Shown here piece after piece: positions 1 to 7,604 of a stretch of 21,656 nucleotides of DNA. Made by a program: the position numbers and the translations under genes. The number at the start of each line of letters is the position of its first letter. Positions within the stretch are counted from its first letter, which is position 1. Source of the DNA: Parvularculaceae bacterium UBA4496 (lineage in GTDB: Bacteria; Pseudomonadota; Alphaproteobacteria; Caulobacterales; Parvularculaceae); NCBI GenBank assembly GCA_002388885.1, contig DGNI01000016.1, forward strand, positions 1 to 21,656. Direction: 5' to 3'. The notes under the pieces are model-generated. The model saw nothing but the letters and a program-made list of their open reading frames with translations. It was not told where the DNA came from and did not search any database.

Positions 1-1
1 T

Positions 2-250
2 GAAGCGCTCATCGACGGCGTTATGGAGATTGCGGCGAAAATCGCCGCCCACTCGCCGCTCGCCGTTACGGGCTGCAAGCGGCTGATCAATTACGCCCGC
101 GATCATTCGACCGCTGACACGCTCGATTATATCGGCCTGTGGAATGCGTCGATGCTGCGCACCGAAGACATCAAGGAAAGCTATATCGCCAGGTCCGAAA
201 AGCGCGCGCCGCAATTTGACGATCTCAAACCGGTCAAGAAGTCGCTATAA
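2..250 (+). CDS. Enoyl-CoA hydratase/isomerase (crotonase) family protein, C-terminal fragment
   Basis: This is the last 82 residues of a gene whose start lies before the window. The frame is open from base 2 and ends in TAA at 248-250. The segment has the helical C-terminal pattern of crotonase-fold enzymes: a stretch like 'AAKIAAHSPLAVTGCKRLIN', then a long amphipathic helix carrying 'MLRTEDIKES', and a 'KRAPQFDDL' tail. Members hydrate or isomerise acyl-CoA thioesters in fatty-acid or amino-acid breakdown. The oxyanion-hole and catalytic glutamate region is outside the window, so substrate class and activity cannot be judged. It reads toward sdhB with a 131-base gap. Family assignment is by recognition of the C-terminal pattern; the exact enzyme is unknown. 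Confidence 0.75.
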   Translation, partial: EALIDGVMEIAAKIAAHSPLAVTGCKRLINYARDHSTADTLDYIGLWNASMLRTEDIKESYIARSEKRAPQFDDLKPVKKSL

Positions 251-381
251 TTACACAAGCCCATCAAGCTGCGACTGTGTTTCACATGAAAATCCGGGCG
301 TTAGGGCATGCAGCGGTCTTTCTTGGAAGCGCGAGCCTGCTATATCTACAAGCAATATCAGAGAATTAGGTCATAGCATCC

Positions 382-1209
382 ATGGTCGAACTGACGCTCC
401 CGAAGAACTCCAAGGTCAACAAGAACGGAAAGACCTATGCGGCGAAGCCCGGCGCCGAGAACTCCCGCACCTTCCGCGTCTATCGTTACGATCCCTCGAC
501 GCCGGATAATCCGAGCGTCGACACCTACGAAGTTGACGTTTCGAACGTGTCGATGGTGCTGGACGCGCTAATCAAGATCAAGAACGAGATAGATGCGACG
601 CTTTCCTTCCGGCGCTCCTGCCGCGAGGGGGTTTGCGGCTCCTGCGCCATGAATATCAACGGCGCCAACACGCTTGCCTGCACCAAGGGCATGGATGAGT
701 TGGGGAACGGCGACATCACCGTCTACCCGCTGCCGCATCAGCCGGTGGTGCGCGATCTCGTCACCGACCTTTCAAAGTTCTACGAGCAACACGCCTATAT
801 CGAACCCTATCTGCAGGCGAAAACCGACGACCCCGAAACCGAATGGCGTCAGTCGCCGGAAGACCGGGCGAAACTCGACGGGCTTTACGAGTGCATTCTC
901 TGCGCTTGTTGCTCTACTTCCTGCCCATCCTATTGGTGGAACGGCGACAAGAAGGGCGAAGATGAATATCTTGGGCCCGCCGCGTTGTTACAGGCCTATC
1001 GCTGGCTCGCCGACAGCCGCGACCAGCTCGACAATGAGCGGCTCGACAAGCTCGAAGACGAATTCAAGCTTTATCGCTGCCACACCATCATGAACTGCGC
1101 TCAGGTCTGCCCGAAGCATCTGAACCCGGCGAAAGCCATCGCCGACATCAAGCGCTTGATGGTCAACCGCCCGGAAAAGCACGGTCCTGCGAAACAGGCC
1201 GCGGAATAG
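382..1209 (+). CDS. sdhB: Succinate dehydrogenase iron-sulfur subunit SdhB
   Basis: The 275-residue product is the iron-sulfur subunit of complex II. It passes electrons from the flavoprotein SdhA to the quinone site on the inner face of the cytoplasmic membrane. All cluster ligands are visible: the [2Fe-2S] set C80, C85, C88 and C100 in the N-terminal ferredoxin domain; C171, C174, C177 and C243 for [4Fe-4S]; and C181, C233 and C239 for [3Fe-4S]. Length and the 'YWWNG' segment after the CxxCxxC motif are normal for alphaproteobacterial SdhB. The ATG at 382 gives the usual short N-terminal extension. sdhA is not immediately upstream; a crotonase-family gene is, with 131 bases between, so sdhB may have its own promoter. 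The following 224 bases hold no clear terminator, only a small AGCGC/GCGCT hairpin near 1242-1255 with no T-run. Confidence 0.97.
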   Translation: MVELTLPKNSKVNKNGKTYAAKPGAENSRTFRVYRYDPSTPDNPSVDTYEVDVSNVSMVLDALIKIKNEIDATLSFRRSCREGVCGSCAMNINGANTLACTKGMDELGNGDITVYPLPHQPVVRDLVTDLSKFYEQHAYIEPYLQAKTDDPETEWRQSPEDRAKLDGLYECILCACCSTSCPSYWWNGDKKGEDEYLGPAALLQAYRWLADSRDQLDNERLDKLEDEFKLYRCHTIMNCAQVCPKHLNPAKAIADIKRLMVNRPEKHGPAKQAAE

Positions 1210-1398
1210 CTTCCCATAGAACTTTCTAATTATTGTGAGTCAGCGCTGTAGCGCTTGGCGTATAGAAATTTGCCGCGGACTCATCATGTCGCGCGAACGC
1301 CCTGATCGCCTCCCTTTAGATAAAGCGCCCGTGCCAGCTTCTTATATTTGCCTGCAAGCCAGCAAACATGCCAATTTTCTTTGTGGGAAAAATTTTAC

Positions 1399-1441
1399 TT
1401 TACATGATTTGATATTTCCATATATATGGAATTATGGAAAT
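1399..1441 (+). promoter_or_regulatory. ArsR operator and core promoter overlapping the arsR start
   Basis: A perfect 16-base palindrome, TTCCATATATATGGAA, spans 1416-1431, three bases before the arsR ATG. A second, wider inverted repeat is nested over it: ATTTCCATA at 1414-1422 pairs with TATGGAAAT at 1433-1441, inside the start of the gene. AT-rich inverted repeats of this kind at the promoter are the known target of ArsR/SmtB repressors. A candidate -35 (TTTACA, 1399-1404) and -10 (TATATA, 1421-1426, 16-base spacer) place the -10 inside the palindrome. A bound repressor would therefore block RNA polymerase. The promoter assignment is inference; the palindrome is read directly. Confidence 0.65.
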
Positions 1442-1763
1442 TATTGAAGCAACCCAGCTGTTTTCCGCCCTTTCTCAGGAATCGAGGCTGGCGACGGTCA
1501 AGCACCTGATCCGGATCGGCCCCCGCGGCGCGCCCGCCGGCGATGTGGCCAAGGCGCTGGATGTGCCGGCACCGACCATGTCGTTTCATCTGAAAGAGCT
1601 GGAAAGGGCCGGCCTGATCCACGCCCGTCGCGAGGGCCGAAAAATCATTTACGCCGCCGACTATGGGGGTTTGCGCGAGCTGATCGACTTCCTGCTCGCG
1701 GATTGCTGCGGCGGCGACAAGCGGCTGTGCGGGCCATACGTCATCCTCAAGGAGAGCGCCTGA
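1434..1763 (+). CDS. arsR: ArsR-family arsenic-responsive transcriptional repressor
   Basis: This 109-residue winged-helix repressor is expected to bind the palindrome just upstream and release it when trivalent arsenic binds. The pattern 'LSQESRLATVKHL' (12-24) and the recognition-helix segment 'VPAPTMSFHLKELERAGLI' (44-62) are typical of the ArsR/SmtB fold. Three cysteines sit near the C terminus, C91-C92 and C99. This resembles the C-terminal trio used for As(III) binding in the Acidithiobacillus type of ArsR, and there is no 'ELCVCDL' site in the DNA-binding helix. The ATG has almost no Shine-Dalgarno sequence; if the predicted -10 is right, the mRNA may be leaderless. Its TGA overlaps the next ATG (TGATG), so it is the first gene of the ars operon. 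It might instead favour methylarsenite, since arsI follows. Confidence 0.92.
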   Translation: MEIIEATQLFSALSQESRLATVKHLIRIGPRGAPAGDVAKALDVPAPTMSFHLKELERAGLIHARREGRKIIYAADYGGLRELIDFLLADCCGGDKRLCGPYVILKESA

Positions 1764-2200
1764 TGAAGAAACTGCATATCCACATCAACGTCGACGACAT
1801 CGACGCATCGATCAAATACTACACCGCCCTTTTCGGCGCCGAACCGGTTCGCCGCGAGACCGATTACGCAAAATGGCTGCTGGACGATCCCGCCGCAAAC
1901 GTGGCGATCTCAAACCACGGCCGCAAAGCGGGCGTTGACCATGTGGGCATATCGCTCGATTCCCGGGAAGAGCTGGCCATTGTCGCGAACCGGCTGCAAG
2001 CGTCAAACGCCCCGCTGACGCCGCAGGAAGATGCTACCTGTTGTTACGCCCGGAGCGACAAATACTGGTCGCACGACCCGCAAGGCGCCGTATGGGAACT
2101 GTTCCACACCTTTGGCGATTCCGACACTTACGGAAAGTCAGGAGAAAATCCCGAACATGCTCCGGCTACGGAGAAAGCCTGCTGCGCTCCGGCCGCATAA
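1763..2200 (+). CDS. arsI: ArsI-type C-As lyase (glyoxalase/VOC fold, CadI family)
   Basis: The 145-residue product belongs to the vicinal-oxygen-chelate fold group that includes ArsI and CadI. ArsI is an iron-dependent dioxygenase that removes the methyl group from trivalent methylarsenite, giving arsenite. The expected metal ligands are visible as H5, H60 and E112 ('AVWELF'). The paired cysteines that hold the arsenical are C93-C94 in 'DATCCYARSDKYW'. An extra C140-C141 pair lies near the C terminus. The start ATG at 1763 overlaps the arsR stop and has AAGGAGAG about seven bases upstream, which favours it over a longer in-frame start inside arsR. A CadI-like cadmium-response protein is the alternative, but the ars context argues for ArsI. 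Confidence 0.88.
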   Translation: MKKLHIHINVDDIDASIKYYTALFGAEPVRRETDYAKWLLDDPAANVAISNHGRKAGVDHVGISLDSREELAIVANRLQASNAPLTPQEDATCCYARSDKYWSHDPQGAVWELFHTFGDSDTYGKSGENPEHAPATEKACCAPAA

Positions 2201-2218
2201 CTCCGGCGCCGTAATCAA

Positions 2219-2659
2219 ATGAAAAACATTCTGTTCCTGTGCACCGGCAACTCGGCGCGTTCGATCATGGCGGAAGGCTATATGAACCATGCCGGAAACG
2301 GGCGCTGGCGCGCCTGGTCCGCGGGCTCGACGCCGACAGGCGTAGTCAATCCGTTCGCCATCGAAACGCTTGACGCGCACGGCATTGGAGCGCCGCAAGA
2401 CCTGCGCTCCAAAAGCTGGGATGAATTCGCAATGCCCGGCGCGCCGGTCACGACCGCCATCGTTACCGTCTGCGACAACGCCGCCGGCGAGGTTTGCCCG
2501 ATATGGCCAAGTCACGGTGGCGCACCCCCGCGCAAACTTCACTGGTCATTTCCTGACCCCGCTGCTGTCGTGGGAACGGATGAAGAAAAACGCGCGGCGT
2601 TCGAAACGGTGTTCAATGACATCCGCGCGCATATCGACAATTTTCTTGGTAACGAGTGA
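2219..2659 (+). CDS. arsC: Arsenate reductase, low-molecular-weight phosphatase (thioredoxin-coupled) type
   Basis: The 146-residue protein reduces arsenate to arsenite in the cytosol using a cysteine relay, in the family typified by plasmid pI258 ArsC. The phosphatase P-loop CX5R is C8-TGNSA-R14 followed by S15. The second and third relay cysteines are likely C85 and C93, in 'TVCDNAAGEVCP'. The acid loop aspartate is D113 in 'SFPDPA'. The gene lies 18 bases after arsI, in the same direction, and its TGA overlaps the alternative GTG start of the next gene. No strong ribosome site precedes the ATG, consistent with translational coupling. It is clearly in the arsenate-reductase branch rather than a general tyrosine phosphatase because of the spaced cysteines and the neighbours. 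Confidence 0.92.
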   Translation: MKNILFLCTGNSARSIMAEGYMNHAGNGRWRAWSAGSTPTGVVNPFAIETLDAHGIGAPQDLRSKSWDEFAMPGAPVTTAIVTVCDNAAGEVCPIWPSHGGAPPRKLHWSFPDPAAVVGTDEEKRAAFETVFNDIRAHIDNFLGNE

Positions 2660-2664
2660 TTGCG

Positions 2665-3387
2665 ATGCAGTTTTCGACGCAACAGAAACTCGCCGCTGAA
2701 GCGCTCGGTACAGCGCTCCTCCTCGCCATCGTTGTTGGCTCCGGCATTATGGGCGAAGCGCTCGCGAACGGAAACGACGCCATCGCGCTTTTGGGCAATA
2801 CGATCCCCACCGGCGCGGGTCTTGTTATCTTGATCCTGATTTTCGGTCCCGTTTCCGGGGCGCATTTCAATCCCGCAGTGACGCTCGCCTTTCTGATCCG
2901 GGGCGACATCGCGCTGGGGCTCGCCGCCGCCTATGTCGCCGTTCAACTCATCGGCGGCGTCATCGGTGTTGGCCTCGCACACGCCATGTTCGACCTCGAG
3001 ATCGTGCAGACCAGCATCAAGGCGCGCGCCGGCGGCGGTCAGGCGCTTGGCGAGGCGACGGCAACCTTCGGACTGGTGCTGACGATCCTCGGCTGTGTTC
3101 GTTTCCGGCCCGAAAGCACCGCCATGGCGGTGGGGCTATTCATCACCGCGGGTTACTGGTTCACATCATCAACGTCATTCGCCAATCCGGCGGTCACGAT
3201 CGCCCGCACCCTCACCGACACCTTCGCCGGCATCCGGCCAGTGGACGCGCCATCATTCCTGCTGGCGCAGTTTTCCGCCGCCGCGCTGGCCGCCGGCGTC
3301 GCCTACTGGCTTTTCCAACCTCGAAACGCAAGATATAGCCAGAATGATGATGCGGGGGCCGCGGCCACGATATCAGGCGCTCGTTGA
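2665..3387 (+). CDS. aqpS: AqpS-like aquaglyceroporin (MIP family), probable arsenite channel
   Basis: This 240-residue, six-helix channel protein of the inner membrane has both pore half-helix motifs: N69-P70-A71 in '[10 protein letters not shown]' and N174-P175-A176 in 'SFANPAVT'. In an ars operon such channels let uncharged arsenite leave down its gradient, as described for Sinorhizobium meliloti AqpS. The residue straight after the second NPA is Val177, where water channels and GlpF carry the selectivity-filter arginine. I chose ATG 2665, with GAG eight bases upstream; a GTG at 2656 overlapping the arsC stop would add three residues. The last 44 bases overlap the start of the AFG1-family gene. 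The pore role is well supported; export of arsenite rather than another small solute is inferred from context. Confidence 0.88.
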   Translation: MQFSTQQKLAAEALGTALLLAIVVGSGIMGEALANGNDAIALLGNTIPTGAGLVILILIFGPVSGAHFNPAVTLAFLIRGDIALGLAAAYVAVQLIGGVIGVGLAHAMFDLEIVQTSIKARAGGGQALGEATATFGLVLTILGCVRFRPESTAMAVGLFITAGYWFTSSTSFANPAVTIARTLTDTFAGIRPVDAPSFLLAQFSAAALAAGVAYWLFQPRNARYSQNDDAGAAATISGAR

Positions 3388-4483
3388 AACGCGCGCCCTC
3401 GAACCGGATCCGGCCCAGGAAAATGCGGCGGAACGGCTGCAAGCATTGCATGAGGCGCTTTCCGGCTATCGCGGGATAAAGCGGGGATTATTTTCGCCCC
3501 GCAGAAAACCGCCACATGGGATCTATCTTTGGGGCGGGGTCGGCCGCGGCAAAACGCTGCTGATGGATATATTCTTCAATAACACGCAGTTTGAAAAAAA
3601 ACGGCGCGTGCATTTCCACGAATTCATGGCGGAAATTCACGAGCGTATCGCTGGCTGGCGCGCTTCGGAAATCAGCGCAAAACGCAAGCACGCTGCTTTC
3701 AACCGGGAGAGCCCGGACGATCCTATGCCGCCTGTTGCCTATGACATCGCGAAAGATGCATTGCTTTTATGCTTTGACGAATTTCACGTCACAGATATCG
3801 CCGACGCCATGATCCTCGGACGATTGTTCACGGCGCTGTTTGAAAACGGCGTGGTCGCGGTCGCAACATCTAACCGTCATCCAGACGACCTTTACAAGGA
3901 CGGTCTCAACCGGCAGCTCTTTTCGCCCTTCATCGATCTTTTAAAATCAAAACTCGATGTCATCGAACTCTCATCGGCGCAGGATTACCGGCTGGCGAAA
4001 TTGCGCGAAGCGCCGGTCTATTATCACCCGCTTGGGGCCGACGCCGACGCCGCCATGGACACGGCCTGGAACAACATGATCAGCGGCGCGCGCGATCATG
4101 CCGAAACGATTTCCATAAAAGGCAGAAAACTCACCGTTCCACGCGCCGCCCGAGGCGCCGCGCGCTTTGACTTTTCGGATTTGTGCGAAAAGCCGCTCGG
4201 CGCATCGGATTACCTTGCGCTGATCCGGCGGTATCATGCGCTTTACATCGACCGCATTCCGGTCATGGGCGCGGACATGCGAAACGAAGCAAAGCGCTTT
4301 TCCACCCTGATCGATACGATTTACGATGCGCGGGTGAAACTTGTCTGTTCCGCCGATGCAGAACCCTGCGCCCTTTACACGGAAGGTTACGGGTCTTTCG
4401 AGTTCGAGCGCACCGCCTCAAGGCTCATGGAAATGAGAACACCGGATTATCTTGCCGCCGCGACCGAAGAACCGCCCGAATAA
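3344..4483 (+). CDS. zapE: AFG1/ZapE-family P-loop ATPase
   Basis: The 379-residue protein has a Walker A GGVGRGKT (64-71), a Walker B ending in 'LLCFDE' (D145-E146) followed by 'FHVTD', and the family segments '[17 protein letters not shown]' and 'LFSPFI'. This places it in the AFG1-like group. Bacterial members are named ZapE and act with the division ring; the yeast relative works in mitochondrial protein quality control. Length is normal. Three successive ATGs (3344, 3347, 3350) compete as start, all inside the end of aqpS and with a weak ribosome site. A longer reading to 3095 would give an implausible Pro/Ser/Arg-rich leader that is just aqpS in another frame. Co-transcription with the ars genes is likely, but a role in arsenic resistance is not implied. 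Confidence 0.9.
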   Translation: MMMRGPRPRYQALVETRALEPDPAQENAAERLQALHEALSGYRGIKRGLFSPRRKPPHGIYLWGGVGRGKTLLMDIFFNNTQFEKKRRVHFHEFMAEIHERIAGWRASEISAKRKHAAFNRESPDDPMPPVAYDIAKDALLLCFDEFHVTDIADAMILGRLFTALFENGVVAVATSNRHPDDLYKDGLNRQLFSPFIDLLKSKLDVIELSSAQDYRLAKLREAPVYYHPLGADADAAMDTAWNNMISGARDHAETISIKGRKLTVPRAARGAARFDFSDLCEKPLGASDYLALIRRYHALYIDRIPVMGADMRNEAKRFSTLIDTIYDARVKLVCSADAEPCALYTEGYGSFEFERTASRLMEMRTPDYLAAATEEPPE

Positions 4484-4529
4484 GCGGCTTTAACAGCGCT
4501 ATCACCTCATGGATTTTCGCGCCGCCGCA

Positions 4530-4542
4530 CCCTATCATAGGG
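4530..4542. promoter_or_regulatory. Short palindrome upstream of the 34-residue-repeat gene
   Basis: CCCTAT-C-ATAGGG is a perfect 13-base odd-centred palindrome. It lies in the 95-base gap between the AFG1-family ATPase and the repeat protein, 36 bases before the ATG at 4579. It could be an operator or part of a promoter; TATCAT within it resembles a -10. Nothing else supports a function. Confidence 0.25.
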
Positions 4543-4578
4543 GTATACGAGCACGGGGCCAACGAACAGGATTAGCCC

Positions 4579-5853
4579 ATGAACAGCCTTAAATCCCTCG
4601 CCGCGCTGGTCGGCGGCGTCATTGTCATCGCGGTCCTTTACGGCATCGCCTTTGGCGGCAAGGACGCCAAAGTCAGTTTCGAATTCGATGACGGCGACGG
4701 CGTGCGCCATATCGTCAGCGGCGACCGCGGCGATTTCATGCTGCGTGACGGCGACTTCGCGCTCGAAGCCTCATGGCGTGGCGATTACGAATTGAGCGCT
4801 AACGGTTCAGACATCGCTCGCCTTGACCGGAAACTTGAAATCAAGCGCACAGACGGCGGCGTTTCCGAACGAGCAGTCTTTGAAAACGACAACGGTGAAG
4901 TGGATCGAATATTCTACCGCGATGGTGAGAAGCAGGAGCCGGGCGCCGGGAGCGACGAAGCTGTCCGGGCATTGGTGCTGGCGTTCCTGCGCGCCAGCGG
5001 CGTCAAGGCGGATGAGCGCGTCGAAATTCTCATGAAAGACGGCGGCGCTGACAGGGTTCTCGACGAGATCGACCTGCTGCAGGGCGATCATGCGCGCCAG
5101 CGCTATATTTCAACCTTTACCGAGCGGGCGGCGCTTACTTCGGATCAATTGCGCCGCCTTGCGGGCGTTATTTCCGGCATGGAGGGCGATCACGATATCC
5201 GTCTCGCCATCAGCGCCATACTGGAAAATGAAACCGTTTCGACCGACGACTTGCCTCTGATCATTGAGACCGCGCGTAATATCGAAGGCGATTATGATTT
5301 GCGGCGGGTTATTGAAACCTTCGCAGAGCAGGACCTTAATGAGGAGGCGATCGAACTGGCGCTCGGCCTCTTTGACGAAATCGACGGCGACCACGACTTG
5401 CGAAAGGCGGGCGAGGCAATCCTCAAGCAGAAGTCACTGACGGCTGACGGTGCGGCATTGCTGTTATCGGTCGCAGCGGAGCATGTGAGCGGCGATCACG
5501 ACATGCGGCTTTTATTGACCGACGCCGCGCCATTCCTTGCTAAAAGCGATCAGGTTGTTGATGCATGGCTGAAGGCTTTTGATTCCATTGGCTCTGATCA
5601 CGACATGCGCGTTGCGCTCGAGGCGGCGTCAACAGTCGCTGATTTGTCGGATGCTGCGGTCGCAAAGCTGATTAATGCTACGCGCCGGATCGGCTCCGAC
5701 TATGATCATCGGCGGGCGCTCGCGGCGTTTGTTGATCGCGCCAAAGAAAATCCGGACTTGGTGGCCGCCTACCGCGCTTCAGCGGAAGAGATCGGATCGG
5801 ACCATGATCGCGATGGGGCTTTCAAGGCCATTGGCGAGACTGGCGGCGACTAA
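4579..5853 (+). CDS. Membrane-anchored protein with eight 34-residue (G/S)D(H/Y)D repeats; function unknown
   Basis: This 424-residue protein has one N-terminal hydrophobic helix (about 7-25, uncleaved anchor or signal), an acidic, probably beta-rich domain (about 30-115), and then an alpha-helical repeat region to the end. A (G/S)D(H/Y)(D/A) motif occurs at residues 169, 203, 237, 270, 305, 339, 373 and 407, spaced 34, 34, 33, 35, 34, 34 and 34. It is usually followed by a hydrophobic residue and Arg ('GDHDIR', 'GDYDLR', 'SDHDMR'). Between motifs lie two short amphipathic helices, so an alpha-solenoid of HEAT type facing the periplasm is likely. I recall similar 'SDxExR' repeats beside M56/BlaR1-type proteases but cannot confirm a link. 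Its stop overlaps the convergent symporter stop by 4 bases. Confidence 0.8.
   Translation: MNSLKSLAALVGGVIVIAVLYGIAFGGKDAKVSFEFDDGDGVRHIVSGDRGDFMLRDGDFALEASWRGDYELSANGSDIARLDRKLEIKRTDGGVSERAVFENDNGEVDRIFYRDGEKQEPGAGSDEAVRALVLAFLRASGVKADERVEILMKDGGADRVLDEIDLLQGDHARQRYISTFTERAALTSDQLRRLAGVISGMEGDHDIRLAISAILENETVSTDDLPLIIETARNIEGDYDLRRVIETFAEQDLNEEAIELALGLFDEIDGDHDLRKAGEAILKQKSLTADGAALLLSVAAEHVSGDHDMRLLLTDAAPFLAKSDQVVDAWLKAFDSIGSDHDMRVALEAASTVADLSDAAVAKLINATRRIGSDYDHRRALAAFVDRAKENPDLVAAYRASAEEIGSDHDRDGAFKAIGETGGD
5083..5808 (+). repeat. Eight-copy, 34-codon protein repeat array
   Basis: The codons for the eight (G/S)D(H/Y)D motifs recur about every 102 bases. The DNA between the motifs has diverged, so this is an old protein-level repeat held by selection, not a recent tandem duplication. 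The first copy (GDHA, without the final Asp) and the last (SDHDRD) are the most degenerate, as is usual for capping units of a solenoid. Confidence 0.75.
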
Positions 5854-7604
5854 CGCGCCGCCGGCATCCTGATATCGTCAACCATTGCTCTTACTTCAGC
5901 TGGCGTTGCTGACGTAAACCGCGCGACCGTGAGCGCGACGACGAAGTTCAGCGCCATGCCGACAGCGCCGATCCCTTCCGGCGAAATACCGAACAGCCAT
6001 TGGTCCGCGGTATTAACGGCCCCGAACCAGGGCGACTTGAAATAGACAATATAGGAAAGCGTAAAGACGAGCCCGGCGATCATGCCGGCGACAGCTCCTT
6101 CGCGGTTCACGCCTTTGAAGAATATGCCCATCAGGATCGCGGGAAAGAGAGACGCCGCCGCAAGCCCGAAGGCGAGTGCAACGACCTGCGCCACAAATCC
6201 CGGCGGATTGATACCGAGATAACCGGCGACAAGTATCGCCGCTGCGGCCGCGCCGCGCGCCGCCATCAGCTCGGTTTTTTCGGTAATCTGTGGTCGGAAG
6301 GTTCGCTTCAACAAGTCGTGACTAATCGCCGATGAAATCACCAGCAACAGCCCCGCCGCCGTAGATAGCGCCGCCGCGACGCCGCCCGCCGCAACCAGCG
6401 CGATGACCCATGCGGGGAGCGCAGCAATCTCGGGATTGGCGAGGACCATGATATCCTGGTCTACGAATATTTCGTTGCGGCTTGCGGTTTTAACATTCGC
6501 CAAAAGCCTCTCGCCGCTGGCGCCGCGTTCGCCGGTATAGTCAGGCGGCCCTTCAATGGCGCCGCCGCTCGCATACTGAACCACGCCGTCGCTGTTTTTA
6601 TCCGTCCAGGCGATAAGGCCGATGTCCTCCCAGCTTTTCACCCAACCCGGCGCCTCGGCGTAGGGTTTTTCATTGACGCTATCGATGAAATTGAGGCGCG
6701 CGAAGGCGCCCACCGCTGGCGCTGTCGTATAGAGCAGCGCGATGAAGACGAGCGCGTAACCGGCGGATTTGCGCGCGTCTGACACTTTCGGGACGGTGAA
6801 AAAACGCACGATCACATGCGGCAGTCCGGCCGTTCCTACCATCAGCGCCAGCGTGATGGCGAAAACATCGATGGTTGATTTCGATCCCGCCGTGAACGCG
6901 GTGAACCCTAAGTCAATCAGTGCGCCGTCGAGCTTTTCGAGCACCGAGACGGTTTCGCCCGTTACGTTCGAGCCGAGGCCGAGTTGAGGTATCGGATTGC
7001 CGGTAATCAAAATTGAAATGAAAACCGCCGGCACCAGATAGGCGAAGATCAGCACGCAATATTGTGCAACCTGCGTATAGGTGATGCCCTTCATGCCGCC
7101 AAGTACGGCGTAAAAGAAGACAACGCCCATACCGGTGATGACGCCCCATTCGATGGGCATTTCGAGAAACCGCGAAAAAACGACGCCGACGCCGCGCATT
7201 TGGCCAGCGATGTATGTAAACGAAACGACGATCAGACAGATGACAGCGACAATGCGGGCGGTTTTCGAATAATAGCGCTCGCCGATGAAATCCGGCACGG
7301 TGAACTGGCCGAATTTGCGCAAGTAAGGCGCGAGCAACAGCGCCAGCAACACATAGCCGCCGGTCCAGCCCATCAAATAAACGCTCGCATCATAGCCAGC
7401 GAAGGCGATGATCCCGGCCATGGAGATAAAGGATGCCGCGCTCATCCAGTCCGCGGCCGTCGCCATGCCGTTGGCGATGGGGTGCACATGTCCGCCAGCC
7501 ACATAGAATTCGGAAGTCGAGCCGGCGCGGGACCAGATCGCAATGCCGATGTAAAGGGCGAAGGAAAGGCCGACAAAGATTGTTGTCAGGAGTTGCGCGT
7601 CCAT
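5850..7604 (-). CDS. Sodium:solute symporter (SSS family, VC_2705/ActP-like)
   Basis: The 584-residue protein has about 13 predicted membrane helices and family signatures such as 'GGHVHPIANGMATAADWMSA' near the N terminus and 'AFGLAAASLFPAILMGIFF' near the C terminus. Relatives move acetate or other short carboxylates with sodium. An unusual soluble loop of roughly 90 residues ('NFIDSVNEKPYAEAPGW' to 'NPEIAALPAW') interrupts the helices, as in the subgroup that pairs with DUF4212 proteins. The ATG at 7604 has GAGG seven bases upstream and overlaps the DUF4212 stop by one base; a GTG one codon earlier is possible. The two genes form an operon. The substrate cannot be fixed from sequence. Confidence 0.88.
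   Translation of the reverse strand: MDAQLLTTIFVGLSFALYIGIAIWSRAGSTSEFYVAGGHVHPIANGMATAADWMSAASFISMAGIIAFAGYDASVYLMGWTGGYVLLALLLAPYLRKFGQFTVPDFIGERYYSKTARIVAVICLIVVSFTYIAGQMRGVGVVFSRFLEMPIEWGVITGMGVVFFYAVLGGMKGITYTQVAQYCVLIFAYLVPAVFISILITGNPIPQLGLGSNVTGETVSVLEKLDGALIDLGFTAFTAGSKSTIDVFAITLALMVGTAGLPHVIVRFFTVPKVSDARKSAGYALVFIALLYTTAPAVGAFARLNFIDSVNEKPYAEAPGWVKSWEDIGLIAWTDKNSDGVVQYASGGAIEGPPDYTGERGASGERLLANVKTASRNEIFVDQDIMVLANPEIAALPAWVIALVAAGGVAAALSTAAGLLLVISSAISHDLLKRTFRPQITEKTELMAARGAAAAAILVAGYLGINPPGFVAQVVALAFGLAAASLFPAILMGIFFKGVNREGAVAGMIAGLVFTLSYIVYFKSPWFGAVNTADQWLFGISPEGIGAVGMALNFVVALTVARFTSATPAEVRAMVDDIRMPAAR

Noticed and set aside
1242..1255. Hairpin AGCGC-TGTA-GCGCT as sdhB terminator
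   Set aside because: The stem is only 5 bp and no T-run follows on the plus strand.
1235..1447. 70-residue plus-strand reading between sdhB and arsR
   Set aside because: No family pattern, no ribosome site, and it runs through the ars promoter and operator into arsR in another frame.
2138..2982. Minus-strand readings opposite arsC and aqpS
   Set aside because: Arg/Gly-rich antisense shadows of two well-recognised genes.
3095..3343. Longer N terminus for the AFG1-family ATPase
   Set aside because: The extra residues are Pro/Ser/Arg-rich and are the aqpS coding sequence read in another frame; family similarity begins after the ATG cluster at 3344-3350.
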